DNA of 64,000 nt, taken from NCBI RefSeq assembly GCF_964656455.1, contig NC_135717.1, positions 146,892,308-146,956,307 of the forward strand. The letters are read 5' to 3'. The notes below the pieces were generated by a model. The model made no database searches. It had not been told where the DNA came from and worked only from the letters and a program-made list of their open reading frames with translations. Made by a program: the position numbers and the translations under genes. Of this stretch, positions 37,600 through 51,228 are shown piece by piece (position 1 is the first letter of the stretch; the number at the start of each line of letters is the position of its first letter). This DNA is from Halichoerus grypus (lineage: Eukaryota > Chordata > Mammalia > Carnivora > Phocidae).

Positions 37600-37735
37600 A
37601 TGACAAATATCCAATGAGTGACAACTATGCTCTATGCATTAGGTTATGCACAGAGGTTACAGCATTAAATACGACAGAAATATGACAGAAATAGCCCCTA
37701 CTCATCCGGAGCTTACAGTTCAGTGTATGCAAATG
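37600..37735. mobile_element. L2-like fragment
   Basis: 'caaatatccaatgagtgaca', 'aggttatgcacagaggttac', 'ctcatccggagcttacagtt' match the L2-type phrase order 'caaatatttattgagcacc', 'gcgctggggatacagc', 'ctcatggagcttacattct'. Confidence 0.5.
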
Positions 37736-40707
37736 CTCTTCTCATCTAATACTGGCCTTCTTAAATTGCAGAACTTCTTTGTTTACAATTAATGTTTAGC
37801 ATTCAGTCATTCTGGGGAAGAAATGTGGAGGTGGTATCAACCTTGTATGCAATCTATCTTTCCATGAATGTGCATAAAGTTTTTGGAACAAAAATGTTCA
37901 ATCCTTGCATGGCTAAGGCAAAATGTAACCAATGTTTTCATGGTTGCAAATAATATAGAAATTTTGCTTTGTATTTTAAAAGATAATATTTTCACTAATA
38001 AATTAGATCACCACACCTTAAATAAAAAAGAAAATTCACTATAACATTTAAAGCAATTGGAAATAGATGACTTCACTCAAATAGTATCCCATGCATCTTG
38101 TTCTTATCTTGTTGCAATCTATGAATGTAAAGGAATTTTGTGCTAAGGTTCTGCTCGTGGCCTGTTAGGGCTCAAGTGGATGTAGAGCCTAGTGCCCTGA
38201 AGTAACCATATTTTTGGACTTTGAAACTAAGGAGTAATTGCCAATGACAAAATTTAGTGAAATAATAGATTTGCACTAAAGAAAACAAATAAAAATAGAT
38301 TGAAATGAGAAGACTGGATTAAGGTGGAAAGAGGAGTTTCCAAGTGGGAAGATGGGCTAGCCTGCAGTAATTTCTTCTTATGCCCCTGCTTGTCACCTCC
38401 AGCTTGAATATATATAAGGTTTAAAGGAGTAAACAGTAACTTATCCTCACTCATCTTCCACACTTATTCTGAAGCAGCTGTATAATAATCTTTAAATCCT
38501 TGACATTACTTGATTATGCAGTTTAATTAGCATACTATTCATGGCTGAATATTAGTTTTTTTAAATCTCATATCCCATACCACTTTTCAAATCACATTTC
38601 TGAATGCCCTAATTTTTAATAACAATCCATTAAGCATAACCTTCATCATTTACATAAAAATATTTTAGAAGTATATTTTTTCACAATTTCACCAGAGTTC
38701 TCATTCAAAATTTGATATTGTGTTGCTCCAAAAAAGACTTTTTCATTACAAAAAAATCAACATATTTCATGTGATATTTTTGATAAAATATATGTGAGTG
38801 TATCAAGTTTACTTTTATATGATTATAATCTTACATATGTAAAGGGATTTTTCCCAGGTCACAATATTATGAAACTACTTGAATGATTTTAAGAATTCAA
38901 TCTTGATATAATTTCATTTCTGGTAGGTACTAGATTCTACTTAGAAAGAGCTTGTATTATATAGAATTATGTGTTACTTGTATGAAAGAGAGTAACTATT
39001 AATATCCTATGTGTGCATGGGGGGGTGCATTCATATACACACACATACACATATATAACTATGTGATATATTGAATTTGGCTTATGACTTCAGTGATCTT
39101 CCCTAGTTTATATGTAAAAAAAGGAATTCTAAACTGATAATGTTTACTTAAGTGGGTAAAAAACAAACTCTCACATATATCAAATTAATACCAAATTTTG
39201 TTTTCATCATTTATACCTCAAGTTTCTGAAAGGAACTTTTCATCAGCTGTAACATTAGTTTTTCATAGTAAATTTAAGTTTTATCTTAAATCATCACTCA
39301 TTTCAAACTAGTTGTTACTATTTGTGTGTGTGTGTGTGTGATTTTGTTGTGCATTTTGCCAACTATACCTCTGCTGCTAAAAAAATATTGCTTCTTTTAC
39401 ACTCTGGTTCATTGATTTTTTTTAAAGAATATATTTGGGTGCATCAAATACTTATATGCCACACCGTCACAGTTTATAAATTATAGAACTTTGTCCCTTG
39501 AACTACACTTTAATTACAGCCATTTAAAAAGTGTATGTTGCTAGGAAAGACCTTAATAAACACTGTTTTTGTGCTTGATTCTGCCTTTCAGAAACATTTT
39601 CTACTTTTTACTTATGAGAAAAGGCTAGATTGCCCTTCCCCCCTTGGCCAATACGTACACATGCAATGATTAGCTTTTGCTAGCAGGACTTCTAACAGCT
39701 TAGACAAATGTTGAGGAATACGAGGTGCAGAGTGTGGTGCTACAAAACAGAATCCACAGAGTTGCAGAGATATGCTGTGTTTCAAAGCTTCTTTAAACAA
39801 GCTGCACCCATGAAAATACTCCCTATTAAACATCATTTATAGAAATCTGGTAAATTTCCACAACCAAAAAAGTATTGGCAATGATACCAAAATGCTAAAT
39901 TCAGTCCCCCAAATCCTATTCCTATACTATGCATGCTGACTGTAGGCACAATCCTGCCACTGCTGTGTGAGGGGACAGCCACACGGGAGGAAGCCAGGAT
40001 AAAGCGGAAGCCTTATTTTCTCCACTAATGAAAGGACGTATAGTTCTACATTTTCAAAGTATTCTCATATGGCACTGCAGACATACAGCATACATGTTTT
40101 CTAGCAATTACTATCCATGCATCAGTCTAAGGAATAACACAGAAGGACTGTGTGGGTATTTGTATGCATTCATTCTCATGCTCAATATTTTTTTATAGTC
40201 AAGTCACATTACCATATCCAGAAGGATTCCTTAGCACTTGCAGAACAATTTTATTGGTAGAACATGTAATATTTGGAAAATTGTTTCCTCTCTCCACCCC
40301 CACAGCTGTCACCCACAAAGCCCAGATTACTTCTTTCATGAAAGTCGGCGTGACACGTTTTTTGTGGGAGTTCACATAGCAGTTTCCTCAAACAATGTGT
40401 TAGTCCATCTGACTTATCCTACTTCCATTTCTAGTAATACCTTTACACCCCATGTCTGATTTCTAGCCCCAAATCTATTCATTTTATAGAGCATTTTTAG
40501 CTTAACCTACATGTTTCAGACTGTTTTACTAAAGAAAAAAAAAACACGAATGTGCTAGAGGACTCTATATTAGATATTCGTAACAAATGACATATGAATA
40601 TTAATAATCATACATTCTGAAAACTACAAGGAATAAATGTATATAATTAAAACCCTAAGATCTCTTAAATTAAAATGACATCTTTCTTTGTCTTAAAGAA
40701 AATAACA
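37736..40707. other. Unique A/T-rich sequence, no gene seen
   Basis: A short (TG)n tract at about 39323-39341 and a G run at 39019-39024 are the only simple repeats. Frames at 38254-38463, 39612-39836, 40152-40379 and 40238-40459 lack any recognisable domain. Confidence 0.45.
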
Positions 40708-40897
40708 AGGGCACCTGGATGGCTCAGTCATTAAGCCTCTGCCTTCGGCTCAGGTCATGAGCCCAGGGTCCTGGGATTGAGCTCCGCATCAGGCTCCTGG
40801 CTCAGTGGGAAGCCTGCTTCTCCCACTCCCCCTGCTTGTGTTCTCCCTCTCGCTGTCCCTTTCTCTATCAAAAAAATAAATAAAATCTTAAAAAAAA
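40708..40897 (+). mobile_element. Can-SINE with TSD
   Basis: Head 'gggcacctggatggctcag', 'gcctctgccttcggctcagg', CT-rich stretch and 'aaaaaaataaataaaatctt' tail. TSD 'ttaaagaaaataaca' lies at 40693-40707 and 40898-40912. Confidence 0.95.
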
Positions 40898-40912
40898 TTA
40901 AAGAAAATAACA

Positions 40913-41584
40913 GATATATGGATCTCTTTATTATTACTCATTATAACTAGTGTTAAAAGTACCTTTTGTTCAGATGCTATTAAATATATCTAATTCTTTT
41001 AATTTATAAATTTTGAAGCATTTTGTATTTGAATTGCATTTTACACTGAATTCTATGTGCCTATATACCAATATATACCTAATCCTTGCACTTAGTACAC
41101 AACTCAATAAATATAAATTAACTGTATTATAGTATTTATATAAATTCATATACTTATATTAATTTTATTTGATATACAAGTATATATTTAAGTACTATTT
41201 AATATAAAGTATATTTGTATTAAAGTATACATTTGAAAATTTACTTTCAAATATTGATATATTAATTTATAGCTAAAATGTTAGTAGATACATGTATGTA
41301 AACAAATATAATTTATGTAAATTCATATATTTATACAATATATATGTAAGCAAGTATATATTATTGTATAAAAGAATTAAATGTGATTGAAATTTTAAAA
41401 AGTTATAAGTAGCAAACGTATAAAGAATATACAAAAATGTGTATGTATTGTTAAAAGAAATGTGATAAAATAAGGCCTTATAAAAGTAGCTATATGGTGG
41501 TATCTCAGTCAAAAAAGAGCTATTCAAATTTAGAGCTAGAACACACACAGATGCTGACATTTGCATTCATATATATATTCATAG
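40913..41584. other. Very A/T-rich sequence, no gene seen
   Basis: Dense 'tatatat'-like text. The 97-codon minus frame at 41273-41566 is a Leu/Tyr-rich product of A/T-rich sequence. Confidence 0.5.
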
Positions 41585-42600
41585 TGGTATAGGGGTTCTC
41601 TGGGTCAGATATTTATGAATGGAATCTCTAGGTTCAAGGTAAGTGTGTTCAGTTTTCCAAAGTAGTTGTACCAACTAACACTCCACCTGCAGTGACTGAG
41701 TACTTGCTACTCCACATCCAACCATTAAGCATCTGTTTTCTAAAAGATGCTCATTTAGTGAGTAGAAAATAATGCCTTCTGCTATACTACTCTGATTCTT
41801 GATATATCTATCTCTATCCAACCATCTGTCTATCCATCTATCTTTACTTATCCACCTACCAAAGTTTATAGGCAATTTGTACTTTTTCTTGGAAGTCATT
41901 TTTTTCTTTTACTATTTTTCTAGTGTTTGTTTTCTTTTATGTTGATTTAAAAATGTTCATTTTATTTTCTATAAAGTAACTAATCTTTCAATAGTTAATG
42001 TGTTTCAAAAAAGTTCATGGCATTTCTTTTCACTTTCCTGACAGAGTTGTTTAATAACTAGAAGCTTGTAAAGTTAATGTTGGATAATTCATGAATATTT
42101 TCTTCTGTTTATTTTTTATCCTGTATAAGAAATCCTTATAAATATCACGAATATGGTTTCTTATATTTTATTTTGAACATTTAATATAGTTATATATTTA
42201 TATTTTTTCTTTGACTTTTTAAATGTATATTTTGTGAGGTAAGGATCTAATTCCATTTTTCCCCGTGCAATCACCAGATACTTGGAATAAAAACAAGAAA
42301 TAAAGAGATGATCCTTTTTCCTCTGTCCAGCTCCATCTTTGTCTTAACTACCGATGAAAGTACTCTTTTAAGTGTCACTCGGCTATTTGTGGACATTTGT
42401 ATTTGTATTAAAATTTTAGAAATGCAATGTCAAATACTACAAAACATATCTGTAATCTTAATGTGATTAAATCTACAGATCAATTTAGGGATAATTGAAA
42501 CCTACTTTAATATTAAGCTTTTTGATTTAAGTGAATGGCATTATCTCTATAATTAAGAATATCTGCCTTAATATTTTTATAGTCTTAAAATTTTATTCAT
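41585..42600 (-). mobile_element. Ancient L1 ORF2 relic, antisense
   Basis: In order, antisense L1 phrases: 'agttttccaaagtagttgta', 'agtgagtagaaaataatgcc', 'ttgtgaggtaaggatctaat', 'tctacagatcaatttaggga'. It is highly diverged, with no usable frame. Confidence 0.5.
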
Positions 42601-42628
42601 AAAGGTTTTTCATATTTTTACCCTTATC

Positions 42629-42709
42629 ACCATATGCTACTATACTATTGTATCATATGAGATAAATACCATATGCTACTATACTATTGTATCATATGAG
42701 ATAAATACC
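42629..42709 (+). repeat. Two-copy 39-bp tandem duplication
   Basis: A 39-base unit beginning 'accatatgctactatactat' is repeated exactly twice, first at 42629 and again at 42668, with the next few bases extending the match. The perfect identity points to a recent duplication. Confidence 0.95.
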
Positions 42710-44114
42710 ATTTACACCTCAAGATAGTCATGCCTCTTTTTTCTTTTGGGAACTTACGAGTGTTGAGTCAATAGTCGAATTGTATTTGGGTTTTGTGGTT
42801 GACTATGGCTCTTCAGTGCACATCTGACTTCAAATTCCCACAGAATTCCTTCAAATTCCTTTATGCTTAATGAAAGGTGCTAGGATTTTCTGTGTTTCTG
42901 CCCTATTTTCAGCAGTCTCTGTATAGAGGGATCCCTTTCCATGCTCTTGCCACATCCCTAGTACTGGACTGCTGTTGAGGATAGAGTAGGATTCTTAAAT
43001 CTCCTATTCTCACTTCAGTCTTATGTAGGCCATGTACACTGGAGCAAGATGATTTAATGTGAATGTGATGAAATTCAGTCTCCTTCTCTTAATCTTTATT
43101 TAGGTTGTTCATAGTAGAAACAGACTAAAATTTGCTAACAAATATGAAACTATTAACACCAGTTTTTATGAAGTTAGTATAAAGTAAAATGTTTCAGGGA
43201 CAAAAACCTTTCCTAGAATAATGTTTATTTAACAAATCCCCTTATCTCCTCATCCTTATTTGTAAAAAAGAAATCTCAAACTTTAATTAAAAATCTAAAT
43301 TTCATTTTACATAAGAGTTTAACATTTTCAACTCTCTCATCTAATATCATCTTTGCTAGCATAGGAAATAAATGTGTAGAACTTTCCACAAAGAAAAAAA
43401 TGACATTCAGAACACATTCCTTTTGGAAATAAAGTTATATATTCTCATTTCAAGAAAGCAGTCTCAAGCACAATAAACATCAACTGGGAAAGACATAACA
43501 TTTAGATGAAAAAAAAAGTGCCGTGTCTAATTTATTTATAAATGACTATTCTACATATAATAAAATTTGATTTGAATACTTAAGAGTTAGAATCAAATAT
43601 TTATATTCTGTATTCATATAAGCTTTTAAGGGGTAATTATCTGTACTATTGTCTAATTGGAAATTTAAAGATATTCTACTTTATAATATGGTTGAATGTA
43701 GTACAGCAAAATGAGCCTTCATTAAATCCTAGAATGATCAAAGTATTTTAAGTTCTGGACATAGTTAAGTGAATATTGAATTAATTATTTCTTCAAATAA
43801 AATCCCCAAGGATCTATAAAACATTCTAAATATCTTCTCTTTCTCCATTATCCACTTGAAACTCGGAAAATGTTTCACATTTAGTTGTATAGTATCAAGT
43901 TATAAGCTACTCTTTGGAATTCAACAAGATAAGCAGTTGTTACTTGAAAGAATTTTATTAATTTTAATGTGATTTATTAATTGATAAGCCTAGAAGATAT
44001 ATGACTTCCTAAAGTTCCAAAGAAGGTTATTTTCAAGTCTAGATGTTTTTGTCCTTGAAAAACTTTAATAATAATGACATCAATGACAAAAAATAACACT
44101 AACAGCTATGGCTA
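42710..44114. other. Unique A/T-rich sequence, no gene seen
   Basis: No repeat family or exon recognised. Confidence 0.45.
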
Positions 44115-44315
44115 ATATTTACTGACTCTTCCTCTATGACAGATACTGCTTAACTCTACATATATTATCAAATATATCACATCCCCCTTTTATAGATTAT
44201 GCTCCAAGATATGCAGTAATTTGGCTAAGATTACAAATTTCATTAATGGTAAAGCAGCATTCATACTCAGCCTGATTTGGAGGTCTTAGCCATTAACCAT
44301 TATATCCTATGGGCT
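44115..44315 (-). mobile_element. MIR, antisense
   Basis: 'ctaatatttactgactcttc', 'acagatactgcttaactcta', 'gctaagattacaaatttcat' and 'cattcatactcagcctgatt' follow the antisense MIR order closely enough for a call. Confidence 0.6.
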
Positions 44316-44613
44316 CTGAACCAATTACCAGGTTTTTAAATAGGACCTAGTACATACTATATTCTCAATGTTCAAAATAAATACTTTAATGGAGGTCAAG
44401 ATACCTTATCACTAATGAGAGCCATCATTATAGCAATAACAGTGACTTTTTCACCTATTCTCAAGTGAGAAAAAATGTTTTCTGGGGAACTTTGATGTGG
44501 GTATTTAATAAAGAAATCACTTTTCTATTTTTATAACCTTTGAACTGTAAAACCCTTTATGCATCACCATAACCTTGATTATCATATTTTCTTCACCACA
44601 ATACTGTGCCCAG

Positions 44614-44714
44614 CACAAAGCCCGATGTGGAGCCCAACCCCATAACCCTGAGATCATGACCTGAGCCAAAATTAAGAGTCAGACGTTTAACTGACTGAGC
44701 CACCCAGGCGCCCC
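44614..44714 (-). mobile_element. Can-SINE, antisense, truncated to the head half
   Basis: 'gatgtggagcccaacccca', 'ctgagatcatgacctgagcc' and the terminal 'actgagccacccaggcgcccc'-type head (antisense). The tail half is missing and no TSD is seen. Confidence 0.88.
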
Positions 44715-47529
44715 AGTGCAGAGCTTCTCTTCATAACACACATAAAAATTACACAGTCCTGGACAGTGTTGCTGCCTCTAGGAATTTCACTTACAACAGT
44801 TTTAATTTGTCAAATTAGAAAGGCGTTCTGAAACTATTTTGGTCAAGATCCAACACATGTTATATGATGAATAATCTTTTTTGGTACATTGAACTCTGAC
44901 ACAAACTCATCGAGATTTTAGCAAAACTGACATATTTATCTTTAGTGTAAAAAGGGGATATTGTCAGAGGGTAATAAAAGTCCTCTATAATGTCAGGGTT
45001 CAAATAAAGTTAAAGTCAATGCCATGTTTATTTGGGCACCACTTTCTTTCAAATGTTAAAAAAGTCCAATACAAATATAGAATTAAATACAGCTTTTCCC
45101 AATTTTCCTGTTAGGAAAATGATCTTCCACTAGCTAGACCTATTTTTTCTTTGCTGCTCTACTTCACTTTAAACTTTGATATATCTATGTAATTAACAAG
45201 AGCTATAGATTCTATCTCCCCTTTTCACCTTGCTATTTTAAATTCCATTTCCCTCTTGTACCTTTATGGGTAGGTGTTATGAAAATATTCAGTTGCTGCA
45301 TGTAATTATTTATTTGATAATATTTCTCTATCTAGGAAAGAGTGAAGTAGTTCTCATTAATACTTCAATATGCCTGGTATAGAGTATAGTCACAAATATT
45401 TTGAAGAAATAAATTCAGTTTAATATTGCCATTCATCTGTAGAAAATAATGTAAGAGGGCAGGAAAGTGGACTAGGTGATCAAAACTTTGACAGAAGCTC
45501 ATGATGTTTCAGAGATGTGTAAATGACAAAAGGAACCAAACCACCAGCAGAAGCCTCACCTTGCCTTCACTATAGACAGGAAAGACATCATGGATAACCA
45601 AGTGTTTTCTCCACACTAACTTACATAACTATTTCTTCCTATCTTAGTGGGGATGTGGTTAAGACACACAGGGCACATACTACGTTTTCAGACTGAAAGC
45701 TTGAGTCCCTTGGGGATCTAGTAAAAAGCAACTCAAGTCTTAGAAACAAACTCAATTCATGCTGTTAATTTGTTCCAATGGTTAAGGTAAATTTAAAACA
45801 CAGAGGACTAAATTTTCTGAAAAATAATATTTCCAAAAGTTAATTTATCATTTTAATATAGTTAGTTTGCTTTCATTATGAAGATCAATTTTCATTGTTT
45901 CTCTTTTAAAAATTGAATGATTCAATCACAATCTAATCACCATTAAAATGAATTTAAATCAGAAATACATAGTGTTCAATTAGAATTTAATCAATTTTGT
46001 GGTTGTTACAAGTGTGAGTCTATCCCATTCTTTCAAACAAAGTAGAACTAGTTATATAAATATTGAGGAACAAACATTTTCCCACAGACTAGAAATTATG
46101 CCACTGCCTTTTGTAAAAATAGTTGCAGGGAAAAAAGGCATGAAATGAGGCTAATATTGGATCCTTTATAAATAACATGTTTTCTGCCTAGAAACCCTTA
46201 ACAAAATTTTCTGTATTTTTAAATAAAAGGAAAAAAAAGGAATTGCATACAGATATTAATCCTGTTTTCATTATTTTATCTGTAAAATGAAACATATAAG
46301 ATTTATAGTAATCAAATGAACATGACTTAGGTATATAATCAAATGACTAATAGAGAAATTTAAGTAGTACAGAAGCATACCATATTGGGATTATTTTTTG
46401 GTATTCTAATAACATAAAATAACATGTACTACGTACAAAATAAATTTCAACTAGAGGGTAATAAGGGAAAAAATAATGGTTAGTGATCCTTTCTGAAAGG
46501 AATATATTTAAAATGTGCTAAATAGCCATTAAAAAGAATATTTATGAAATTCTTTTACATATTTCCTTTGCAAGGAAGAACTTAGAAGAAAAAAAAAATA
46601 AGAAATGCCCTTTCTGACCTTTTTCTCTTGATTTATAGTATTTTTTATTTCCTCTTTATGAGAGATGTTGGAGATTTACAGGAAGCACTTATTAGCGAGC
46701 ATAAGTGTGCCCAACCTAAGAGAAGATGCTTCCCTTTCTTTTCTTTGATGGGATGGTGCATTATTTCTCTACTGCTCTTATACCCTTACTGTCTCTCTTA
46801 ACAATAGGTTATTCTACTCCTTTCCCCAGAAATTTTCTGGAAGCATAATCAGAGAGTGAGATCAAATTAGATCTTTAAAATCTAGGTGTTTTTCCTTCTA
46901 CAAAGCAGGTTATCTACCATTGCTATTTTTCTATTTTAACACCTCACAAAGGAACACCTTTGTAGTCTGCTGATGAACTTTTTATTGACATCCAGGATAG
47001 CTTACAAAATTCATTAAGGCTTAATTTAACAGAGAAAAAAATACTGTGGCCATAGCACACAAATAAAAATATTGATTTATTTATAGCACTATATGTATCT
47101 GCTCAGCAATAAAAGTCCAGCTGTTGTGATTCATTATTCATTGATAGAATCCTTGCTCTTTAGAGATGTAAATGAGAAAAAAAAATAAGTTACAAATTCT
47201 GGAGCAAGTTTAATGCACCTGAATTACTAAAGTCAGTAAAAATGAATATAGATATTAACACCAAAATGGATTTTAGCAAAATGGCTTATTAAAACCACTT
47301 TTTCTTTTTCTTTCTTTTTCTTTATCATAACTTATATAATCAGAGAATCATGATTAATTAGGGCAATGTACTGTGGTAGAATAGGAATTGGACTAAAAAT
47401 GAGAAAACTTGGTTTCTTATCATGGCTTTACTCATTGCCACTATTAGTTATTTGAGCTTTGTTTTCCTCTGCAACCTGACTGAACCTCATGATCCTACAT
47501 CTGTCATCACATTCAATATGTGTACTCCA
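44715..47529. other. Unique A/T-rich sequence, no gene seen
   Basis: No repeat family or exon recognised over about 2.8 kb. The frame at 47422-47604 is unremarkable. Confidence 0.45.
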
Positions 47530-47830
47530 TTGTTATTCATTCATTTAAATATCTGTTCAACAAATATCAACAGATGCAGGACCTCAGGCTTCATAGTGCT
47601 TTAGGTTCTCAGATGTGAAACAGATAATTAAAAAAACAAAACAAAAAACAAAACAAAAAAACAAAGATTTGAACAAACAGAAAAGTGCAGGGTAAAACAA
47701 AAGCAAAAAATAAGGGGAAATTATAATCTAAGAGCTCTGGAAGACATTCAGGAGAAAGTAAATTTCTAATGTACTTTAAAATCAAAAGTGGGGAAGAAGG
47801 GTCTGCAGAATTGAAGAGACCGCAAGGGTT
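47530..47830. mobile_element. Possible L2-like fragment
   Basis: 'ttcattcatttaaatatctg', 'ttcaacaaatatcaacagat' and 'gagctctggaagacattcag' suggest L2-type sequence, with an A/C-rich insertion ('caaaacaaaaaacaaaac') at about 47636-47665. Confidence 0.4.
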
Positions 47831-48754
47831 GAAGTCTGGAAATGAGAAAGAGCATGGTCCATGTATGGAACTAAAATAAGCTTCATTAAGTCTGCAGTGT
47901 AGAAAACCTCAACTGTGAGCTTATTTAAAAATTTAACTTTTCCTCTTGTATGCTAGGCTAATAGAGACATTACAATACTCTTCTAGTTGTATACAATTAA
48001 GGAGTATGCTACAACTGAAGAAGTTTATCATGGATAATTTCATATATTTTCTTTTTCTTAACTTAGGATTCAGAAGTAAATCCTAAAAAGAATGGAAGAG
48101 TAAAGAAAAAGTTAAATATGTAAATGAAGAAATTCTTTGTCTTACTAATACATATTACCAATAATTATGAAATAATAGGTGTTCATTAACCCTCTGAATA
48201 TTTTGATCTCTAAATATCATCTATTTTGAAGCTACAATCTTGTAGCAGGTATAAAAACATACCATTTTCATAGCATTCCTTCCCAGCAGTGGCTCTTTGA
48301 AATCTTTCTCATAAGTAAGGGTGGTAAACTCCCAAGTTCATAGCTTAACTTTCATTTTCCATGGCAGTGACACATAGATGGTAGGAAAGCTTTGAAGCAG
48401 TACAAGAGTTAAGAACAGAATCAACAACAACAACAACAACAAAAAAGCAACCAATTTCAAGGACAGCTGTTTAAGCTCACTGAACAGAGTCAAAAACATG
48501 CTAGCTCCACTTAAGCATATGTCAGGCATGCTTCTCACTGCATTTAAATGAAGACTGGATAAATGAAGAAGGTGAAATAGAAAAGATCTGATCAGATACT
48601 TCTGTTCAATTAATCAACACACTTGAAAATGAGAAATACAGCTAAGAATAAGTTGTTTGTAAAAATGATTATGACATATATGGCATCAGAATTTAAGCTG
48701 ATTAAATCAAATGAATGTCTTAATATAATATAGAATCTGTTGAAAGTTAATCAT
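47831..48754. other. Unique sequence with a short (CAA)n tract
   Basis: (CAA)n lies at 48422-48440. A 25-base stretch at 48197-48221 recurs exactly at 50162-50186. Confidence 0.6.
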
Positions 48755-48755
48755 A

Positions 48756-48800
<45 letters not shown>
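48755..48800 (+). repeat. (ATT)n microsatellite
   Basis: About 15 uninterrupted 'att' units. Confidence 0.95.
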
Positions 48801-48985
48801 GCATGGATGGCTACCATTTCTGAATACTTATGAGGTCCTAGGCATTCTACGTGGTAATCATAATTTGAATTACTTTAGTCACAAGAGAAAAAACCAAATT
48901 GCCTAATCAAATGTAGGCAAAATGGGGACTGCCACCATTATGTCTTACCATAGAATTGTTTAGGCTTAAGAAACCAACTTTCCTC

Positions 48986-49023
48986 AAAAAAGAAAGAAAG
49001 AGAGAAAGAGAGAGGGAGAGAGA

Positions 49024-49088
<65 letters not shown>

Positions 49089-49094
49089 GAAAAA
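48986..49094 (+). repeat. (GAAA)n microsatellite flanked by imperfect direct repeats
   Basis: A purine-only tract with a run of perfect 'gaaa' units in its right half. It is bordered by 'aagaaaccaactttcctc' (48968-48985) and 'aagaagccaactttcttc' (49095-49112), two differences in 18 bases, which resemble a TSD. It may be an expanded poly(A) tail of a retroposon without a body. The 65-codon minus frame here is not a gene. Confidence 0.85.
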
Positions 49095-49112
49095 AAGAAG
49101 CCAACTTTCTTC

Positions 49113-49836
49113 TTACTGTTTCTTAGACCAGAAAATTCTTACCTCAAGCTATACTTGTGACCACTATCTCTGCCATATGATCTCAAAGCATTGTCATTTC
49201 ATAAATTTTGAAATTTCTAGGGATAAGATAAATGTATTTGTTCTATATATTCTTATTGCAATCAAGTAATATCCTCCAAGTATTTTATTTCTTCCTTTGC
49301 TTCTTCCTGATCCTATGAGAAAAGATGGGCTAATTTCAGGACACTCAAACATGCTTCCTAAATTAGTCTACTTAAATTGATCCTTAAATTGGTAATGTTA
49401 ACCAAATCTGGATACTACCTTTCTTTTTTCTTTCTTATTATTTTCTGACTCAGATACTTGGTTTTTCTAACTCTCTAAAGTGAGTCTTAAAGGCTTTCTA
49501 TAGTGAGAAATAAGAAGTCAATGCATACTAGGTTTGTCAAAGCACTGATTATTAAAGAAAACCCTACCCAGTGTCACTTTTCCATTATATCACATGATGG
49601 GCAGTGAAGAGGTAGCATTCTCCCTGGGAGCAGACAGTAAGGGGGTACATGATTTTACATATTTTACAAAAATAATAAAATAAAATCTCAAAATAAAAGT
49701 TGTTCTACATTTTTATTATCACCATGATCCAGTAATTTTAAACAATATCAGTAGTAAAACACTCTTCCCTCAGAGAATCATTTGTTAAAGTTCAAAAAAT
49801 TTTGTGGTTACATCAAGTTAAAAATATATATATACC
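49113..49836. other. Unique A/T-rich sequence, no gene seen
   Basis: Nothing recognised. Confidence 0.45.
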
Positions 49837-50019
49837 GGGGCACCTGGATAGCTCAGTCAGTGAAGCGTCTGCCTTCGGCTCAGGTCATGATCCCAGGGTC
49901 CTGGGATCGAGCCCCACATTGGGCTCTCTGCTCATTGGGGAGCCTGCTTCTTCCTCTCCCACTCCCCCTACTTGTGCTCTCTCTCTCCCTCTATCAAATA
50001 AATAAAATCTTAAAAAAAA
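49837..50019 (+). mobile_element. Can-SINE, tail extended by an (AT)n microsatellite
   Basis: Full copy, 'ggggcacctggatagctcag' to 'caaataaataaaatctt'. The left flank ends 'aaaaatatatatatacc' and the right side repeats this with a longer (TA)n at 50019-50041, so the TSD has been lengthened by slippage. Confidence 0.93.
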
Positions 50020-50041
50020 TATATATATATATATATATACC

Positions 50042-51228
50042 TATTTTATTATGTGTCCTTTATTAAATATTGTATACTATATGGAAGTTAATGCAGAGAG
50101 CTCTGTTATACAGTAAGTCCCTGACACAAGTAGTAGACTCAGATACAATCATTCTTTTCTAAATATTTTGATCTCTAAATATCATCAAGTTTAGTGTGTA
50201 TCTCCAACCAAGGTGGTACCACATATTATTGTTTTTCAAATGTAGACACAGAATAAACAGTGAGAGCACAATGAATGTATAGATGAAGAAATTTTGTCTT
50301 TCTATGTGACTGCTAGAAGTTTTGAGTTTTATCTTAAACCTTAATAAAGTGAAATAATATATGGACTCTAAAGTGCACAATTTTTGTTTCAAAGGTTCAA
50401 ATTAGGTCACATATATTTTATTGATTTTTATTAATATACTTAAAATTGGATTTTATTATTCTATTTTAATTAATTTTTGCTTTAAAACAAAAACAAGTCA
50501 TATAAATAAAATGTCACACCAGTGGAGCAATTCCATTGTTACTCAAATTAAACACTTTATATTTTGGTTGTAAGAAAATATACTTATTAACTTATAAAAA
50601 GTAATTTGAGCAATTATTAAGTCAAACTGTAACAAAGATTATGATGTTCACTTAGTATAAAACTTTGGACTACATAGTTTTTTGGGTTTTGTTTTTTTCC
50701 CTCTCCAGGAATTTGAAGAAGCGTAAAGTCATTTGCTACATTATTGTGAAACCAGTAACTGGTTTATAATGATTCTAAGTTCTGTAAAGAATTGTGAAGT
50801 GAGGTACCTTATCAACATGAAATGATACCATTCTAGTGGAGCACAACAAGGAAAAAAAGTCAGTAGTGGAGGTAATTGAATCATTGTCCGAATCTACTCT
50901 AAGAAGTCTAATATATGAAATATTGCATACAGTTCTGAAAATTTGTAGGAAATTCAGGCTTGCACATCTAAAGAACCCATGCAAGAAACAAAATAATGTT
51001 TTAATGATACAGGTAAAGGATAACATTGAATATTGATAATTTTGAAGAGAAAGTATCATCAAGAGTCAATAATAATGATGATGATAAAGAGATACTTGCA
51101 AAATCAAGACTAAGACTCTGATGAAGAAGATATGATAAATGAAATTTTAATATATTATGATTTCACTACTTGGTCAAGATTTGTTCCAGGTGATTGAGAG
51201 TTAACCTAATTAAAACAAATAAACAAAA
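50042..51228. other. Unique A/T-rich sequence, no gene seen
   Basis: It contains the second copy of the 25-base repeat (50162-50186). The opposing frames near 50775-51062 are shadows of each other with no domain. Confidence 0.45.

Noticed and set aside
48755..49094. CRISPR-like or satellite array
   Set aside because: Simple microsatellites (ATT)n and (GAAA)n, without spacers or repeat-spacer structure.
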